A DNA stretch of 5,251 bases from Candidatus Woesearchaeota archaeon (GTDB taxonomy: Archaea > Nanobdellota > Nanobdellia > Woesearchaeales > JACPBV01). Shown one piece after another: positions 4,583 through 5,251 of this stretch. Where the stretch lies: the NCBI GenBank assembly GCA_016180165.1, contig JACPBU010000086.1:1-5251 (forward strand), in the 5' to 3' direction. Made by a program: the position numbers and the translations under genes. Every line of letters begins with the position of its first letter. The stretch's first letter is position 1. A model generated the notes under the pieces. It made no database searches. It saw only the letters and a program-made list of their open reading frames with translations, and was not told where the DNA came from.

Positions 4583-4591
4583 GGTGGGGAG
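4583..4591 (+). promoter_or_regulatory. Shine-Dalgarno sequence GGTGGGGAG
   Basis: The purine run GGTGGGGAG ends five bases before ATG 4597 and contains GGTG, the usual archaeal core. It is the only clear ribosome-binding site in the window and fixes the start of this gene. Confidence 0.6.
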
Positions 4592-4596
4592 TTAAA

Positions 4597-5007
4597 ATGA
4601 GCAAAGGCAATAAGAGCATTGATGATTTAGCAGACCAATCGCATTCAAGGCTGAACGGGAGTACCGTTCAAAACCCATTTTACTCTCTTGCATATTCCTT
4701 AAGAATGAACGATGTTTCGCCCGATGATATCGCTAAGCAGCTAAAACGTTGCGGGTATGATGCACTGAATGCTTATAGGGCTATTGTGGAGACAGATGAA
4801 AGGGAAAGAGCATGCCCTGATATTAAAGCAGCTGCTTCTCTTGGCAAAGCCGGCTATGAGCCAATGATGATAGTTAAGGCAGTGTTGTATATGAATAGCG
4901 GTTTTTCACAAAAGAGGATAAAGGAATATGCGGAAAAATTATTAGACTGCATAAGCTGCCCTCCCAAAAAACGCAAGGAGATCCTTTCATTAATTCGGAA
5001 AAGCTGA
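4597..5007 (+). CDS. hypothetical helical-repeat protein, 136 residues
   Basis: The frame from ATG 4597 to TGA 5005-5007 has a good Shine-Dalgarno sequence and TATA box. I do not recognise a named family. Residues 1-25 are polar and probably disordered. The rest looks entirely alpha-helical, with an internal repeat spaced 33 residues: LKRCGYDALNAYRAIV (49-64) and LGKAGYEPMMIVKAVL (82-97). They share L-x-x-x-G-Y-(D/E) followed by a helix ending in A-(I/V). A half repeat precedes (VSPDDIAKQL, 40-49) and another follows (GFSQKRIKEYAEKLL, 102-116). This resembles small helix-turn-helix solenoid repeats of the type SAEEIAKALKEAGY seen in many microbial proteins, which usually serve protein contacts. 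The C-terminus is basic (PPKKRKEILSLIRKS) with two nearby Cys (118, 121). There is no membrane segment, so it is probably cytoplasmic. The gene is apparently a single transcription unit after the hairpin-rich region. Confidence 0.8.
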   Translation: MSKGNKSIDDLADQSHSRLNGSTVQNPFYSLAYSLRMNDVSPDDIAKQLKRCGYDALNAYRAIVETDERERACPDIKAAASLGKAGYEPMMIVKAVLYMNSGFSQKRIKEYAEKLLDCISCPPKKRKEILSLIRKS

Positions 5008-5022
5008 CTGTTCTTTATCTTT
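5008..5022 (+). terminator. T-rich stretch after the 136-residue gene
   Basis: The bases just after the stop codon (CTGTTCTTTATCTTT region) are T-rich, as archaeal intrinsic terminators are. A weak GCCC/GGGC hairpin (5025-5028 with 5035-5038) and further T residues follow. The call rests on composition only. Confidence 0.3.
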
Positions 5023-5094
5023 CAGCCCAGTTCAGGGCATTATTCTTTGAAAAAAATCAGGCCCACCTTGGGAAATCTCTTTTATGGTGGATTG

Positions 5095-5129
5095 CTGTGA
5101 CACAGTCCCCGCCTAAGGCGGGTTTAGAC
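5095..5129. other. dyad CTGTG-A-CACAG next to GC hairpin CCCGCC-TAA-GGCGGG
   Basis: CTGTG (5095-5099) and CACAG (5101-5105) form a dyad with a single central base, the form of an operator half-site pair. Directly after it CCCGCC (5108-5113) pairs perfectly with GGCGGG (5117-5122) around TAA, and GTC/GAC (5105-5107 with 5127-5129) can close it further. A short TTTA follows the hairpin. It may be a terminator or the first stem of the structured region continuing to 5222. Confidence 0.4.
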
Positions 5130-5153
5130 CCTAGCGAGCTCAGCTCTCATTAA

Positions 5154-5222
5154 ATGCAACCATTCCATCCGGTCTTTGACCGGTGGTCATGGAAGCAGTT
5201 TCCACTTCCAGAATGGTTGCAT
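5154..5222. ncRNA. 69-nt three-way-junction element, candidate structured RNA
   Basis: ATGCAACCATTC (5154-5165) is the exact complement of GAATGGTTGCAT (5211-5222), giving a 12-bp closing stem. Inside are two arms. CCGGTC-TTT-GACCGG (5169-5183) is a perfect 6-bp hairpin. TGGAAG (5190-5195) pairs with CTTCCA (5205-5210) as a 6-bp arm ending flush with the closing stem, or TGGAA (5190-5194) pairs with the nearer TTCCA (5200-5204). Those two pairings exclude each other. I find no match to hammerhead, purine or TPP core sequences, and no target-site duplication around it to suggest a mobile element. It may be a small RNA or the 5' leader of a gene beyond the window. Strand unknown. Confidence 0.4.
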
Positions 5223-5251
5223 GCGTCAAGAACAACCATCTTTGACTGAAT

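Noticed and set aside
5154..5222. Integron attC site or small inverted-repeat transposable element
   Set aside because: The ends do not fit RYYYAAC/GTTRRRY, the stem is perfect rather than having the bulged bases of attC, and the flanks (TAA and GCG) show no target-site duplication.

Overview
The window most likely comes from an archaeon, probably a small-genome DPANN-type lineage (Woesearchaeota-like is a guess from overall protein character, not proven). Evidence: several genes have AT-rich TATA-like boxes about 24-35 bp before the start codon and little or no leader; only one gene has a clear Shine-Dalgarno sequence; and there is a compact type II thymidylate kinase plus small membrane proteins with short Cys motifs. 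No rRNA, tRNA, CRISPR array or transposase gene was found.

Layout. 1-783 (+) is the 3' part of a gene whose product ends in an SGNH/GDSL-hydrolase block (Asp-x-x-His) and a basic, Pro-rich tail. 827-2416 (+) is a 529-residue protein I do not recognise, with a Trp-rich N-terminus and one weak hydrophobic segment. 2417-2814 has no convincing intact gene; it is filled by an array of about eighteen degenerate 18-bp pyrimidine-rich units. The complement of this array reads as a (G/D)-K-E-E-E-C hexapeptide repeat broken by single-base frame changes. 2815-3318 (+) is a two-helix membrane protein with four evenly spaced Cys and a His-rich/acidic tail. Its 3' end overlaps the convergent thymidylate kinase gene tmk (3290-3931, -) by 29 bp.

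3932-4596 is a long intergenic region with three parts: the tmk promoter, a GC-rich structured island (about 4050-4123) that may be a small RNA, and a run of closely packed hairpins (4139-4486). Most of these hairpins begin with an A-run and end with a T-run, and they are interspersed with GAGCGA/GACC-type motifs. 4597-5007 (+) is a 136-residue helical-repeat protein with its own TATA box and Shine-Dalgarno sequence. 5008-5251 holds a T-rich stretch, a GC hairpin, and a 69-nt element that folds into a three-way junction closed by a perfect 12-bp stem.

No joint pathway is evident; apart from tmk (dTTP synthesis) the genes have no assigned role. The parts most worth a second look are non-genic: the hexapeptide/18-bp array, the hairpin chain upstream of tmk, the GC island, and the three-way junction near the right edge.
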